In this document: in pieces, positions 56,428 through 64,000 of the stretch | Position numbering within the stretch: position 1 is the first letter of the stretch | Layout: each line of letters opens with the position of its first letter | Assembly: GCA_030028905.1 (NCBI GenBank) | Contig: JALDYZ010000002.1 | Coordinates: forward strand, 558,001-622,000 | From: Ferirhizobium litorale | GTDB taxonomy: Bacteria > Pseudomonadota > Alphaproteobacteria > Rhizobiales > Rhizobiaceae | Reading direction: 5' to 3' | DNA: 64,000 nucleotides | The notes under the pieces: model-generated | Databases searched by the model: none | The model's input: the letters and a program-made list of their open reading frames with translations, nothing else | Told to the model about the DNA's origin: nothing | Translations under genes and position numbers: made by a program

Positions 56428-57150
56428 TCAGACGGCCTGAAGCCGGGGCAGCACGCTTTCGAGCTCGGTTATGTCGTTGAGGCAGTGATCGGCGGCCTCC
56501 GACAGGGAAGCGATCGACCCGGTGCCGGTGAGCACGGCAACCCTCAGCCCGGCGCCGGCGCTGCGGCCCATGTGCAAATCATGGTTGTTGTCGCCGACCA
56601 CTGCGACCTGTTCCGGCGCCAACCCGGTCGCCTTGCAGAAGCCGAACACCATGCCCGGCTCCGGCTTTGCGCCATGTCCGCTGTCGTATCCGGCGATATA
56701 ATGCAAATAGCCGGCAAAGCCGAAACGCTCCGCCGTCTCGCGGATCGAGCGCTCATTGTCGCTGGAGGCGACGCCGAGCTTATAGCCCTTACCGTGAAGG
56801 TCCCGGAAGAAGCCTGCAAGATCGGTCACCGGCACTGCAGACCGGGCGGCGCTCGAAAAAAGCGGGTCGAGCCGCTCCACCAGTTGCGCGACCGAAAGCG
56901 GTGAACCTGCACGCACCAGCCCCTCGGCGATTTCCGTCGTGTTGCCGGCGGCAAGCAGGCTGTCGGGCACGACATGGCCGGTGACGGGATCCATGCCGCA
57001 GGCGGCAAGCAGGCGGTCGGCCAGTTCGCCATCCCCTTCGGCAGCAATGCGCGCCAGTTCACGGTTCACCGGCAGCCAGCTCTTCGCATAGTCGAGAAGC
57101 GTTCCGTCCTTGTCGAAGAGGATGCCGTTTATCGTGCCGTTCGGTACCAT
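56428..57150 (-). CDS. HAD-superfamily phosphatase (phosphoglycolate phosphatase-like)
   Basis: A 240-residue haloacid dehalogenase-fold hydrolase. Motif I is FDKDGTLLD with D13 and D15, motif II GVASSD, and motif III/IV AKPEPG and VGDNNHDL. The natural substrate is unknown; Gph-like phosphoglycolate phosphatase is one option. It sits between waaA and lpxK, 30 bp after the former, so an LPS-related role is possible but unproven. Confidence 0.88.
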   Translation of the reverse strand: MVPNGTINGILFDKDGTLLDYAKSWLPVNRELARIAAEGDGELADRLLAACGMDPVTGHVVPDSLLAAGNTTEIAEGLVRAGSPLSVAQLVERLDPLFSSAARSAVPVTDLAGFFRDLHGKGYKLGVASSDNERSIRETAERFGFAGYLHYIAGYDSGHGAKPEPGMVFGFCKATGLAPEQVAVVGDNNHDLHMGRSAGAGLRVAVLTGTGSIASLSEAADHCLNDITELESVLPRLQAV

Positions 57151-57180
57151 GTTTACCGCCTTTGAATATCCCGTGCCGCG

Positions 57181-58500
57181 TCAGCCCTGCGCCAGGTTCC
57201 GCGGCTGGAGCCGGGCCTTGACAGTCAGCGGATTGATGTAGGGTTCCAGGCCCTTGAGGGTAGCCGCCAGAGCACCGCGCATTTCCTGCACCGTCTCGAG
57301 CCCGGCATCGATCATCGCCTGCCGCGCATCGTCGTTGATGAAAAGATAGTGGACGGCACGGGTCAGCATCTCGACGTCGCGTACCATGCGGGCGCTGCCG
57401 TTGCGCGCCAGCCGCTGATAGGTGTCACGGAAGTTCTGCACGTGCCCGCCGGAGAGAATGGCGCAGCCCAGCATTGCCGGCTCGATCGGGTTTTGCCCGC
57501 CCTGGGCAAACAGCGACCGGCCAACGAAGGCGATCTCGGTCAGGCGGAGATAGAGCCCCATCTCGCCGATCGTGTCGCCGAGAAAGACATCCGTCTCCGG
57601 GGTGATCGCATCGCCGCGCGTGCGACGCGCCACATTCAGGCCACGATCAACCAGCATGGCCTCGATATCGTCGGACCGTTCCGGATGGCGCGGCACGATA
57701 ATCGTCAGCTGGCCATCATGCTCCTTCAGGGTCTTGTGGACGGTCGCCGCCGCCGCCTCCTCGCCCTCGAAGGTGGAAATTGCCGCCCATGTCCGGCGTG
57801 CGCCGATCTGGCGCCGATAGCTAGCGAGCGCGGCAGGATCGGCGGGCGGCGTATCGTTGTCGCCCTTCAGGTTCCCCGATATCATCACCGGCAGCGCACC
57901 GAGATCGCGGAAGCGCTCGGCGTCGACATCCGACTGGGCGATGACCAGCGCCAGGTTCTCGAACAGCGCCTCGGCCAGCGACGGTCGACGTTGCCAGCGG
58001 GCAAACGACCTGTCGGACATGCGGGCATTGACGAGGATCTGCGGAATGTGCCGGTTCCCGAGTTCCATGATCGTCATCGGCCAGATTTCCGATTCCGCGA
58101 TGATGGCGACATCCGGCTGCCAGTAGCCGAGAAAGCGGCTGATCGCGGGCTTGAGGTCGAGCGGCACATACTGGTGGATAGCCTGATCACCGAGGCGCGA
58201 GGCAGCCAGCTTCGCCGAGGTGGTGGTGCCTGTCGTGAGGACGACGTGGATATCGCGGCGGCGCAACTCGCGGATCAGCGGCGTGACGGCCATGGTTTCG
58301 CCGACGCTGGCAGCGTGGAACCAGGCCAATGGTCCTTCCGGCCGGTCGACACTCGGATAGCCGAACCGCTCCATGCGGCGAGCGCGGTCTTCCTTGCCCT
58401 TCGCCGCCCGATAGGCGAGATAGGAGGTCAGTAGCGGATAGGCGGCCACGCCGGCCCACCGGTAGCCGGCAAGCGCAACCCGCGCCAGACGGCCACTCAC
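57181..58500 (-). CDS. waaA: 3-deoxy-D-manno-octulosonic acid transferase WaaA (KdtA)
   Basis: A 439-residue inner-membrane-associated glycosyltransferase that adds Kdo to lipid A. The N-terminal GT-B domain contains WFHAASVGETMAV and TTGTTTSAKLA. The C-terminal donor-site region has VGRSLFAQGGQNPIEPAMLG. I start at GTG 58500 because homologues begin with SGxxAR and AGGGG lies nine bases upstream; the upstream ATG frame to 58590 looks unrelated. Confidence 0.93.
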   Translation of the reverse strand: MSGRLARVALAGYRWAGVAAYPLLTSYLAYRAAKGKEDRARRMERFGYPSVDRPEGPLAWFHAASVGETMAVTPLIRELRRRDIHVVLTTGTTTSAKLAASRLGDQAIHQYVPLDLKPAISRFLGYWQPDVAIIAESEIWPMTIMELGNRHIPQILVNARMSDRSFARWQRRPSLAEALFENLALVIAQSDVDAERFRDLGALPVMISGNLKGDNDTPPADPAALASYRRQIGARRTWAAISTFEGEEAAAATVHKTLKEHDGQLTIIVPRHPERSDDIEAMLVDRGLNVARRTRGDAITPETDVFLGDTIGEMGLYLRLTEIAFVGRSLFAQGGQNPIEPAMLGCAILSGGHVQNFRDTYQRLARNGSARMVRDVEMLTRAVHYLFINDDARQAMIDAGLETVQEMRGALAATLKGLEPYINPLTVKARLQPRNLAQG

Positions 58501-58719
58501 CGGCACTGCCCCTGAAATCTTCTGATCGACATAGAAACCATCTTCCCCGCCCACGACCTGAGCGGCCAGCCAAATATTGTTTTGTAGCAATGCGTCGAAA
58601 ATAACGCCGCCGCAGAGGTCCGATCAAAAACCGTCAGCGGCGGAAAACTTCAGACATCATGCCTGCCCAGCGGGAATTCCGCTTCCAGCGTGTACCTTGT
58701 CCCGCTTCGGCCTATCCGC

Positions 58720-58962
58720 TCAGTCCTTGCCGGACTGGGGATCGAGGAGACGGTGCATGTGCACGATGAAATACCGCATGTGGGCATTGTCGACCGTCTG
58801 CTGCGCCTTGGCCTTCCAGGCCGTCAGCGCCGAAGCATAATCGGGAAAGATGCCGACAACATCAAGTTGGCTCAGGTCTCGAAACTGTACGCCTTCGAGG
58901 CTTTCCAGCTCTCCGCCGAAGACAAGATGCAGAAGCTGCTTGCTTTCCTTGGTTTCCGTCAT
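58720..58962 (-). CDS. DUF4170 family protein
   Basis: An 80-residue protein with the family features LHLVFGGELESLEGVQFRDL and a KAKAQQTVDNAHMRYFIVHM C-terminal half. Its function is unknown. It lies between cysQ and waaA on the same strand, 61 bp after cysQ. Confidence 0.85.
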   Translation of the reverse strand: MTETKESKQLLHLVFGGELESLEGVQFRDLSQLDVVGIFPDYASALTAWKAKAQQTVDNAHMRYFIVHMHRLLDPQSGKD

Positions 58963-59023
58963 TTTCTATCTCTTTTTGTTGGTTCTCCGCCCGGCCTTCA
59001 TCTGCTGGATTTCGTAGCAAACG

Positions 59024-59818
59024 TCAACCTTGAAGTCCCAGGCCGAGGTGCCGCAGGAGCCGTGGCAGATCCGCATTCGTGGCCGCGCAGAGCTCGTCGT
59101 GGCTGACCTTTGCCCGATTGTAAACCAGGCGCTCGCCGGCAAGATCGACCAAGCTGCCGCCGGCGCGCTCGAGTATGAGGTCGGCGGCAGCCAGGTCCCA
59201 GTCATGGGCGTTGCGCTTCACGAGCGTACCATCGATCCGCCCGTCCGCGATCATCGCCAGCCTGTAGGCGAGCGAGGGTACGTGCTTGATGCGCTCGACG
59301 TCGCGCACGAACAGCGGGTCGAGCCTGTTCAGCAGATCCTCCGCCACGGCAAGGCGCAGGTGATCGCCGGCGATATGCCTGCTCACCCGGATCGGGACGC
59401 CGTTTCTGGTCGCCTCCCCAGCCTCGGAAGCGGAAAACTCTTCATCGAGCGAAGGGGCGACCAGCACGCCGGCGACCGGCTTTCCGAGATGGACGACGGC
59501 GACGCTGACGCACCACGTATCGAGCCCGGCAATGAAGGCTCGCGTACCATCGATCGGGTCGATGACGAAAAGCGTTTCCCGTTCGAGACGACAGCTGGTG
59601 TCCTCGGTCTCTTCAGACAACCATCCGTATTCCGGCCGGGCGCTACGCAGCACGGTTTCCAGCACCGCATTGGCGGCATAGTCGGCGGCACTGACGGGCG
59701 ATCGGCCTTCGTTCTTCCACCACACCTCCGGCGATTGCCGGAAATGCTGCATGGCGACGGCGCCCGCCTGCCGTGCAGCATCGGTTATCAATTCGAGATC
59801 ACTTCGCCAGTCCGTCAT
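59024..59818 (-). CDS. CysQ-like inositol monophosphatase-family phosphatase
   Basis: A 264-residue member of the IMPase superfamily. The metal-binding motifs are SEETED (about 69-74), DPIDGTRAF (about 86-94) and HDWDLAAAD near residue 210. The CysQ-type role is dephosphorylating 3'-phosphoadenosine 5'-phosphate, but other substrates are possible. Starts five bases after pmbA. Confidence 0.88.
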   Translation of the reverse strand: MTDWRSDLELITDAARQAGAVAMQHFRQSPEVWWKNEGRSPVSAADYAANAVLETVLRSARPEYGWLSEETEDTSCRLERETLFVIDPIDGTRAFIAGLDTWCVSVAVVHLGKPVAGVLVAPSLDEEFSASEAGEATRNGVPIRVSRHIAGDHLRLAVAEDLLNRLDPLFVRDVERIKHVPSLAYRLAMIADGRIDGTLVKRNAHDWDLAAADLILERAGGSLVDLAGERLVYNRAKVSHDELCAATNADLPRLLRHLGLGLQG

Positions 59819-59823
59819 GGGTG

Positions 59824-61170
59824 TTATCGGCCTGCCAGTGTCAGGCCTTCGATCGCAAGCGTCGGCGCGGCGACGCCGAACTTGCGGTCGATGTCGTTCG
59901 CCGGGGTGACGCGCATGAACATGTCCTTGAGGTTCGAGGCGATCGTGACTTCCGAAACCGGATAGGTCAGCTCGCCATTCTCGATCCAGAAACCGGTCGC
60001 GCCACGGCTGTACTCGCCGGTGATCATGTTGACGCCCTGGCCGATGAGTTCGGTGACATACAAGCCCGTGCCGACGCCGCGGATCAGATCTTCGGGAGAA
60101 ACCTCGCCCGGCTCCAGCGCCAGGTTCGTCGATCCCGGCGACACCGCGGTGCCGCCGCGCACGCCGCGGCCGTTGGTATGAAGCCCAAGTTCCATGGCGG
60201 TGGACGTCGACAGGAACCAGTGCTTGAGCACGCCGTCCTCGATCATCACCAGTCGCCGGCCGCTGACGCCTTCCCCGTCGAACGGGCGAGAGGACGAGCC
60301 GCGCACCACCAGCGGGTCGTCGGTTATGTCGAGGCCTGCCTTCAGCACCTGCTGCCCCATGCGGTCGCGCAGGAAGCTGGTCTTGCGGGCGACGGACGCA
60401 CCGTTGATGGCACCCGCGATATGGCCGACGAAACCGCGGGCGATGCGCGGGTCGAAGACGACCGTCACATTGCTGCCGGTTTCGACCTGGCGGGGATTGA
60501 GGCGTTTGACGACACGCTCGCCGGCCCGGCGGCCGATTTCGCGCGGATCGTCGAGATCGGCATGGAAAAGGCGGCTGTCGAAATCGTAGTCGCGCTCCAT
60601 GCCGGTGCCTTCGCCGGCGATGACGCTGACGGATGTGCCGAAGCGCGAACCCATGTAGCTGCCCGAGAAACCGTGGGAAGTGACGAGTACCAGCCCTCCC
60701 ATGCCGGCAGAGGCGCCGGCACCGGACGAATTGCTGACGCCCTTGACCGCCAGTGCCGCCTCTTCCGCGGACATTGCCGCGTTCGCCAGATTTTCGGTCG
60801 AGACCTCCGCAGGATCGAAGAGATCGAGATCGGGGTAGTCGCTGGCGAGATCGGCTGCGTCGGCCAAGGTCGCATAAGGGTCTTCCGGCGAGACCTTCGC
60901 CATGGCGACCGCCCGCTCCGCCAGCGCCTTCAGGTCGAAGCCCGGATTGGCCGAAACGCTGGCGACCCTGCGGCCGACGAAAACACGCAGCGAGAAATCG
61001 TCGCTTTCCGACGCCTCGGTTCCTTCCACCTTGCCGAGGCGGACGCTGACGGAGCGCGAGTGCGAGCGCACCACCACGGCATCGGCCTGATCGGCGCCAG
61101 CGGCACGCGCCAGGTCGATCAACTGGCTTGCTCTGGAGAGGAGGGAAGCGGTATCAACTTCTGAGGTCAT
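59824..61170 (-). CDS. pmbA: PmbA/TldD-type metalloprotease-like protein
   Basis: A 448-residue PmbA/TldE homologue, the non-catalytic or regulatory partner of TldD in peptide maturation in E. coli. The SSGAGASAGMGGLV and HTNGRGVRGGTAVSPGSTNL stretches and the MITGEYSRGATGFWIENG C-terminal block are typical. Start at ATG 61170 (MTSEVDTAS). No tldD gene is in the window. Confidence 0.9.
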   Translation of the reverse strand: MTSEVDTASLLSRASQLIDLARAAGADQADAVVVRSHSRSVSVRLGKVEGTEASESDDFSLRVFVGRRVASVSANPGFDLKALAERAVAMAKVSPEDPYATLADAADLASDYPDLDLFDPAEVSTENLANAAMSAEEAALAVKGVSNSSGAGASAGMGGLVLVTSHGFSGSYMGSRFGTSVSVIAGEGTGMERDYDFDSRLFHADLDDPREIGRRAGERVVKRLNPRQVETGSNVTVVFDPRIARGFVGHIAGAINGASVARKTSFLRDRMGQQVLKAGLDITDDPLVVRGSSSRPFDGEGVSGRRLVMIEDGVLKHWFLSTSTAMELGLHTNGRGVRGGTAVSPGSTNLALEPGEVSPEDLIRGVGTGLYVTELIGQGVNMITGEYSRGATGFWIENGELTYPVSEVTIASNLKDMFMRVTPANDIDRKFGVAAPTLAIEGLTLAGR

Positions 61171-61282
61171 GATTTGGCCTTTCATTCCCGTTCCATTTAT
61201 TGTGCACTCCCGGAAGCATCAAGGGCAAGCCGACCGATTCTTGGCATTGGCCCATTCTCCGTAGCCTGAAAGAGACGTTGCC

Positions 61283-63094
61283 ATGACTGAGCCCAATGCC
61301 CTGTTTTCGGAAACGCTCCTGATGCTTGGCGGCGCCGTCGTTGCCGCGCCGATCTTCAAGAAGCTCGGTCTCGGGACGGTTCTCGGCTATCTCGCTGCCG
61401 GTATCGTGATCGGCCCGGTCCTGCACCGCATCACCGATGGAGAAGAAATCCTCGGCGTCGCCGAACTCGGCGTCGTTTTCCTGTTGTTCATCATCGGCCT
61501 AGAGCTCAAGCCGTCACGACTCTGGCAGATGCGGCGCGATATCTTCGCGCTGGGAACTGCACAGGTTGTATTGACGGGTCTCGTGCTGACCGCCATGGCC
61601 ACACTGTTCGGCCTCACCGACTGGCGCGGCGGCCTCGTTGCCGGATTCGGCCTTGCGCTATCCTCCACCGCGTTTGCCCTGCAGATCCTCAGCAACGACG
61701 GCGATTCCAACACGCGATACGGCCAGCGCGCCTTTTCGATCCTGCTGCTGCAGGATCTCGCCATCGTTCCGCTGCTGGCAATGATCACCGTCATCGATTC
61801 CAACGGCGGCGATAGCGGCGGCACGCCGCTACACGACCTTGTGGTCGCGATCGCCGCCGTACTCGCAATGATCGTGGCCGGACGCTACCTGCTCACGCCT
61901 CTTTTCCAGATCATCGCCCGCACCGGCGCCCGCGAAGCGATGATCGTCGCCGCATTGTTCGTGGTGCTCGGCTCGGCGACACTGATGCAATATGCCGGCC
62001 TTTCGATGGCGATGGGCGCATTCCTTTCCGGCGTCATGCTCGCCGAATCCTCCTACCGGCATGAACTCGAAGCCGACATCGAGCCCTTCCGCGGCGTGCT
62101 CCTCGCCATCTTCTTCATGGCGGTCGGCCTGTCGCTCGAAATCGACGTCATCATTGACAACCTGCTGCTGATCGCCATCGCGGTGCCGGTGCTCATGGCG
62201 ATCAAGGCGCTGGTCATCTACGCGATCTGCCGCGCTACCGGCTCCCCGCACAACGATGCCATCCGCATTGCCTTCCTGCTGCCGCAGGGCGGGGAGTTCG
62301 GATTCGTGCTGTTCACCGCTGCGGCAAGGGCCGAACTGTTCACGTCCTCGACGGCCTCCCTCCTGATCGCCATCGTGACGATCTCCATGGCGCTGACGCC
62401 GCTCGGCGCAACGCTCTCCAGGCGCCTGCTGACCGACGAGCGACGCGAGGAAATCGACGAGGACTTCGAGGGTGCCGGCTCGGACGTTCTGATGATCGGC
62501 TTTTCCCGTTTCGGCCAGATCGCCGCCCAGGTGCTGCTGGCCAGCGGCCGCGACGTCACCATCATCGACACCTCAGCCGACCGTGTCCGACAGGCCGCCA
62601 GTTTCGGGTTCCGGATCTATTTCGGCGACGGAACGCGCAAGGACGTGTTGCGGGCCGCGGGCATCGAACGGGCCAATATTGTCGCGATCTGCACCCAGAA
62701 GCAGTCGACCACCGACCAGATCGTCGATCTTGTGCAGGCGGAGTACCCGCAGTCGCGTATCTATGTGCGTTCATACGACCGCATCCACACGCTGTCCCTG
62801 AGAGCTCGCGGGGTCGACTACGAACTGCGCGAAACGCTGGAGTCCGGTCTGCTGTTCGGGCGCAGGACGATCGAGGGGCTGGGGGTGAGCGAGGACGACG
62901 CGCTGGCGATCGCCGATGATATCCGCAAGCGCGACGAGGAGCGGCTGGTACTGCAGGCGGCCGAAGGCCTGCAGGCGGGGCGTCACATGCTGTATTCGCG
63001 CCCGGTTCGCCCCGAACCGTTGCTCAAGCCGAAGCGACCGATCGAGACCTTTGCCGAAGACCTGGATCCGGAACCGTCCGACGCCCTGTCCTGA
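61283..63094 (+). CDS. CPA2-family monovalent cation:proton antiporter (KefB/C-like)
   Basis: A 603-residue transporter. About 12 membrane helices fill residues 5-385, with the FGLALSSTAFALQIL segment of the Kef type. A TrkA-N/RCK domain (about 415-530) reads VLMIGFSRFGQIAAQVLL, where the usual glycine pattern is partly altered. K+ efflux controlled by NAD(P) or glutathione adducts is the family role. Ends five bases before the converging patatin gene. Confidence 0.92.
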   Translation: MTEPNALFSETLLMLGGAVVAAPIFKKLGLGTVLGYLAAGIVIGPVLHRITDGEEILGVAELGVVFLLFIIGLELKPSRLWQMRRDIFALGTAQVVLTGLVLTAMATLFGLTDWRGGLVAGFGLALSSTAFALQILSNDGDSNTRYGQRAFSILLLQDLAIVPLLAMITVIDSNGGDSGGTPLHDLVVAIAAVLAMIVAGRYLLTPLFQIIARTGAREAMIVAALFVVLGSATLMQYAGLSMAMGAFLSGVMLAESSYRHELEADIEPFRGVLLAIFFMAVGLSLEIDVIIDNLLLIAIAVPVLMAIKALVIYAICRATGSPHNDAIRIAFLLPQGGEFGFVLFTAAARAELFTSSTASLLIAIVTISMALTPLGATLSRRLLTDERREEIDEDFEGAGSDVLMIGFSRFGQIAAQVLLASGRDVTIIDTSADRVRQAASFGFRIYFGDGTRKDVLRAAGIERANIVAICTQKQSTTDQIVDLVQAEYPQSRIYVRSYDRIHTLSLRARGVDYELRETLESGLLFGRRTIEGLGVSEDDALAIADDIRKRDEERLVLQAAEGLQAGRHMLYSRPVRPEPLLKPKRPIETFAEDLDPEPSDALS

Positions 63095-63099
63095 AAGGG

Positions 63100-63966
63100 T
63101 CAGTGCCTGGCGATTTCCGTCTCGATGGCCCGCTTGAGTTCGTCGCGGATGCCGATCGAATCGGCGAGGACTTCGCGCGCGCGCAGGAAATCCAGCACGC
63201 GAAAATGGCTGACCGTCGGGCGCAGCAGGATATCCGGCGTATGCAGCTTGAGGCGCAGCGAGATATTGGCCTGCATCATCAGTTGCGTCGCGCCATACAG
63301 GCTGTCGAACATCGTCGGCATCTCGTCGGCATTGCCCTCCGGAACGCCCGCCACATCGATGCCGATGACGATATCGGCCCTGCCCATGACATGTTCGAAG
63401 GGCACGGGGTTCATGAATCCGCCATCGATCATGATGCGCCCGTTGACGCGCACCGGGCTGAAGACGGCGGGAAGCGCGGCCGAGGCCGCGAGCGCGGGGT
63501 AGAGTTCGCCCTCTTCGACCACGACTTCCCGATGGCCGTAGTAGTCGGTCACCAGCACCTTCAACGGGATCTTGAGTTCACCGAACTTCGAGGGAACCGG
63601 CTTCGGAAGGAACGCCTTGAGCACGCGCTCCAGGTTGAAGCGCCCGAAAGGCAATCCGCCGGCCATGGCCTCGCCTATACTCGACGGACGCAGACTCCAC
63701 AGCTTGTTGACGACGCCGACGCGGTCGCCGAGCGTGGAAAGCGTATAGTCGCGGATATCCGCGCCGCTCATGCCGGAGGCCATGGCAGCGCCCATGATCG
63801 CGCCGATCGACGATCCGGCGATCACCACCGGCTTGATGCCGAGTTCGTCGAGCACCTCGATCACGTGGATATGGGCAAGGCCGCGGGCGCCGCCGCCGCC
63901 GAGGGCGAGCGCAACGGTCGGCGTGGCCGACGGCTTTTCTTCAACGGCAGCGGTTTCGGACGTCAT
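63100..63966 (-). CDS. Patatin-like phospholipase family protein
   Basis: A 288-residue patatin-fold lipase/esterase. The oxyanion loop GGGGARG is at 23-29, the nucleophile S53 in GSSIG, and the catalytic Asp D181 in IDGGF. No signal peptide is seen, so it is probably cytoplasmic. Substrate unknown. A possible upstream gene ends six bases before it. Confidence 0.92.
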   Translation of the reverse strand: MTSETAAVEEKPSATPTVALALGGGGARGLAHIHVIEVLDELGIKPVVIAGSSIGAIMGAAMASGMSGADIRDYTLSTLGDRVGVVNKLWSLRPSSIGEAMAGGLPFGRFNLERVLKAFLPKPVPSKFGELKIPLKVLVTDYYGHREVVVEEGELYPALAASAALPAVFSPVRVNGRIMIDGGFMNPVPFEHVMGRADIVIGIDVAGVPEGNADEMPTMFDSLYGATQLMMQANISLRLKLHTPDILLRPTVSHFRVLDFLRAREVLADSIGIRDELKRAIETEIARH

Positions 63967-63972
63967 CGCGCA

Positions 63973-64000
63973 TCACACCTTCTTGGCCGCGGCACCTACA
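63973..64000 (-). CDS. Possible C-terminal end of an upstream gene (cut by window edge)
   Basis: On the minus strand one frame reads VGAAAKKV then TGA, ending six bases before the patatin start. This could be the end of a neighbouring gene in the same operon, but only nine codons are visible. Confidence 0.25.

Overview
The window looks like a chromosomal segment of a Rhizobiaceae-type alphaproteobacterium (Rhizobium/Sinorhizobium/Agrobacterium/Shinella neighbourhood). It is GC-rich and densely coding. The gene families are typical of that group: DUF1217, DUF6101, DUF2093 and DUF4170 proteins, a split ATP synthase operon (atpI-B-E-b'-b without the F1 genes), a MutL with an intact endonuclease motif, and alphaproteobacterial LexA and FixK-type operators. 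This assignment is inferred from gene content; no database search was run. No rRNA, tRNA, CRISPR array, insertion sequence or prophage was recognised.

Layout. 1-8 kb: a truncated DUF1217 gene (the family occurs in rhizobial flagellar regions), DUF6101, then ubiA, a MipA/OmpV-like protein, cfa and tex on the minus strand. 8-18.6 kb: purD and a small secreted protein on the plus strand, then a long minus-strand run sppA - 63-aa membrane protein - glyQ - VOC protein - lemA - DUF2207 - glyS - DUF523, in which the two glycyl-tRNA synthetase subunits are separated by three unrelated genes. 18.7-29.6 kb: a class III adenylate cyclase with TPRs, trmN6-like and DUF2007, ispB, a TPR-LysM lipoprotein-like/secreted protein, ispE, moaB, a short GT2-like gene, a PA0069-type radical SAM gene preceded by a good LexA box, rnhB and a GNAT acetyltransferase. 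29.7-32.4 kb: the Fo ATP synthase operon with a strong promoter. 32.7-39 kb: a cell wall hydrolase, kup and corA (K+ and Mg2+ transport), an Hsp20 gene behind a perfect FNR/FixK anaerobox, and mrp.

39-49.5 kb is the more accessory part. It holds a LuxR-type solo regulator flanked by AT-rich DNA, an IclR-controlled De Ley-Doudoroff-like sugar-acid operon (SDR, dgoK, dgoA, SMP-30 lactonase; no dehydratase gene seen), a TetR-MAPEG pair with matching 16-bp operators and a probably leaderless tetR mRNA, a PRC-barrel protein behind a possible general-stress (EcfG/RpoE2) promoter, and an MttB-family methyltransferase divergent from a LysR regulator. 49.5-64 kb: a GGDEF-EAL protein with a kinase-less PAS-PAS-REC-REC partner, mutL, DUF2093, lpxK, a HAD phosphatase, waaA, DUF4170, a CysQ-like phosphatase, pmbA, a Kef-type antiporter and a patatin.

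Most of the window is ordinary core chromosome. I see no convincing wholly novel system. The best leads are regulatory: an SOS-type box on the radical SAM gene, the anaerobox on hsp20, the leaderless TetR-MAPEG circuit, and the histidine-kinase-less PAS/receiver plus c-di-GMP enzyme pair.
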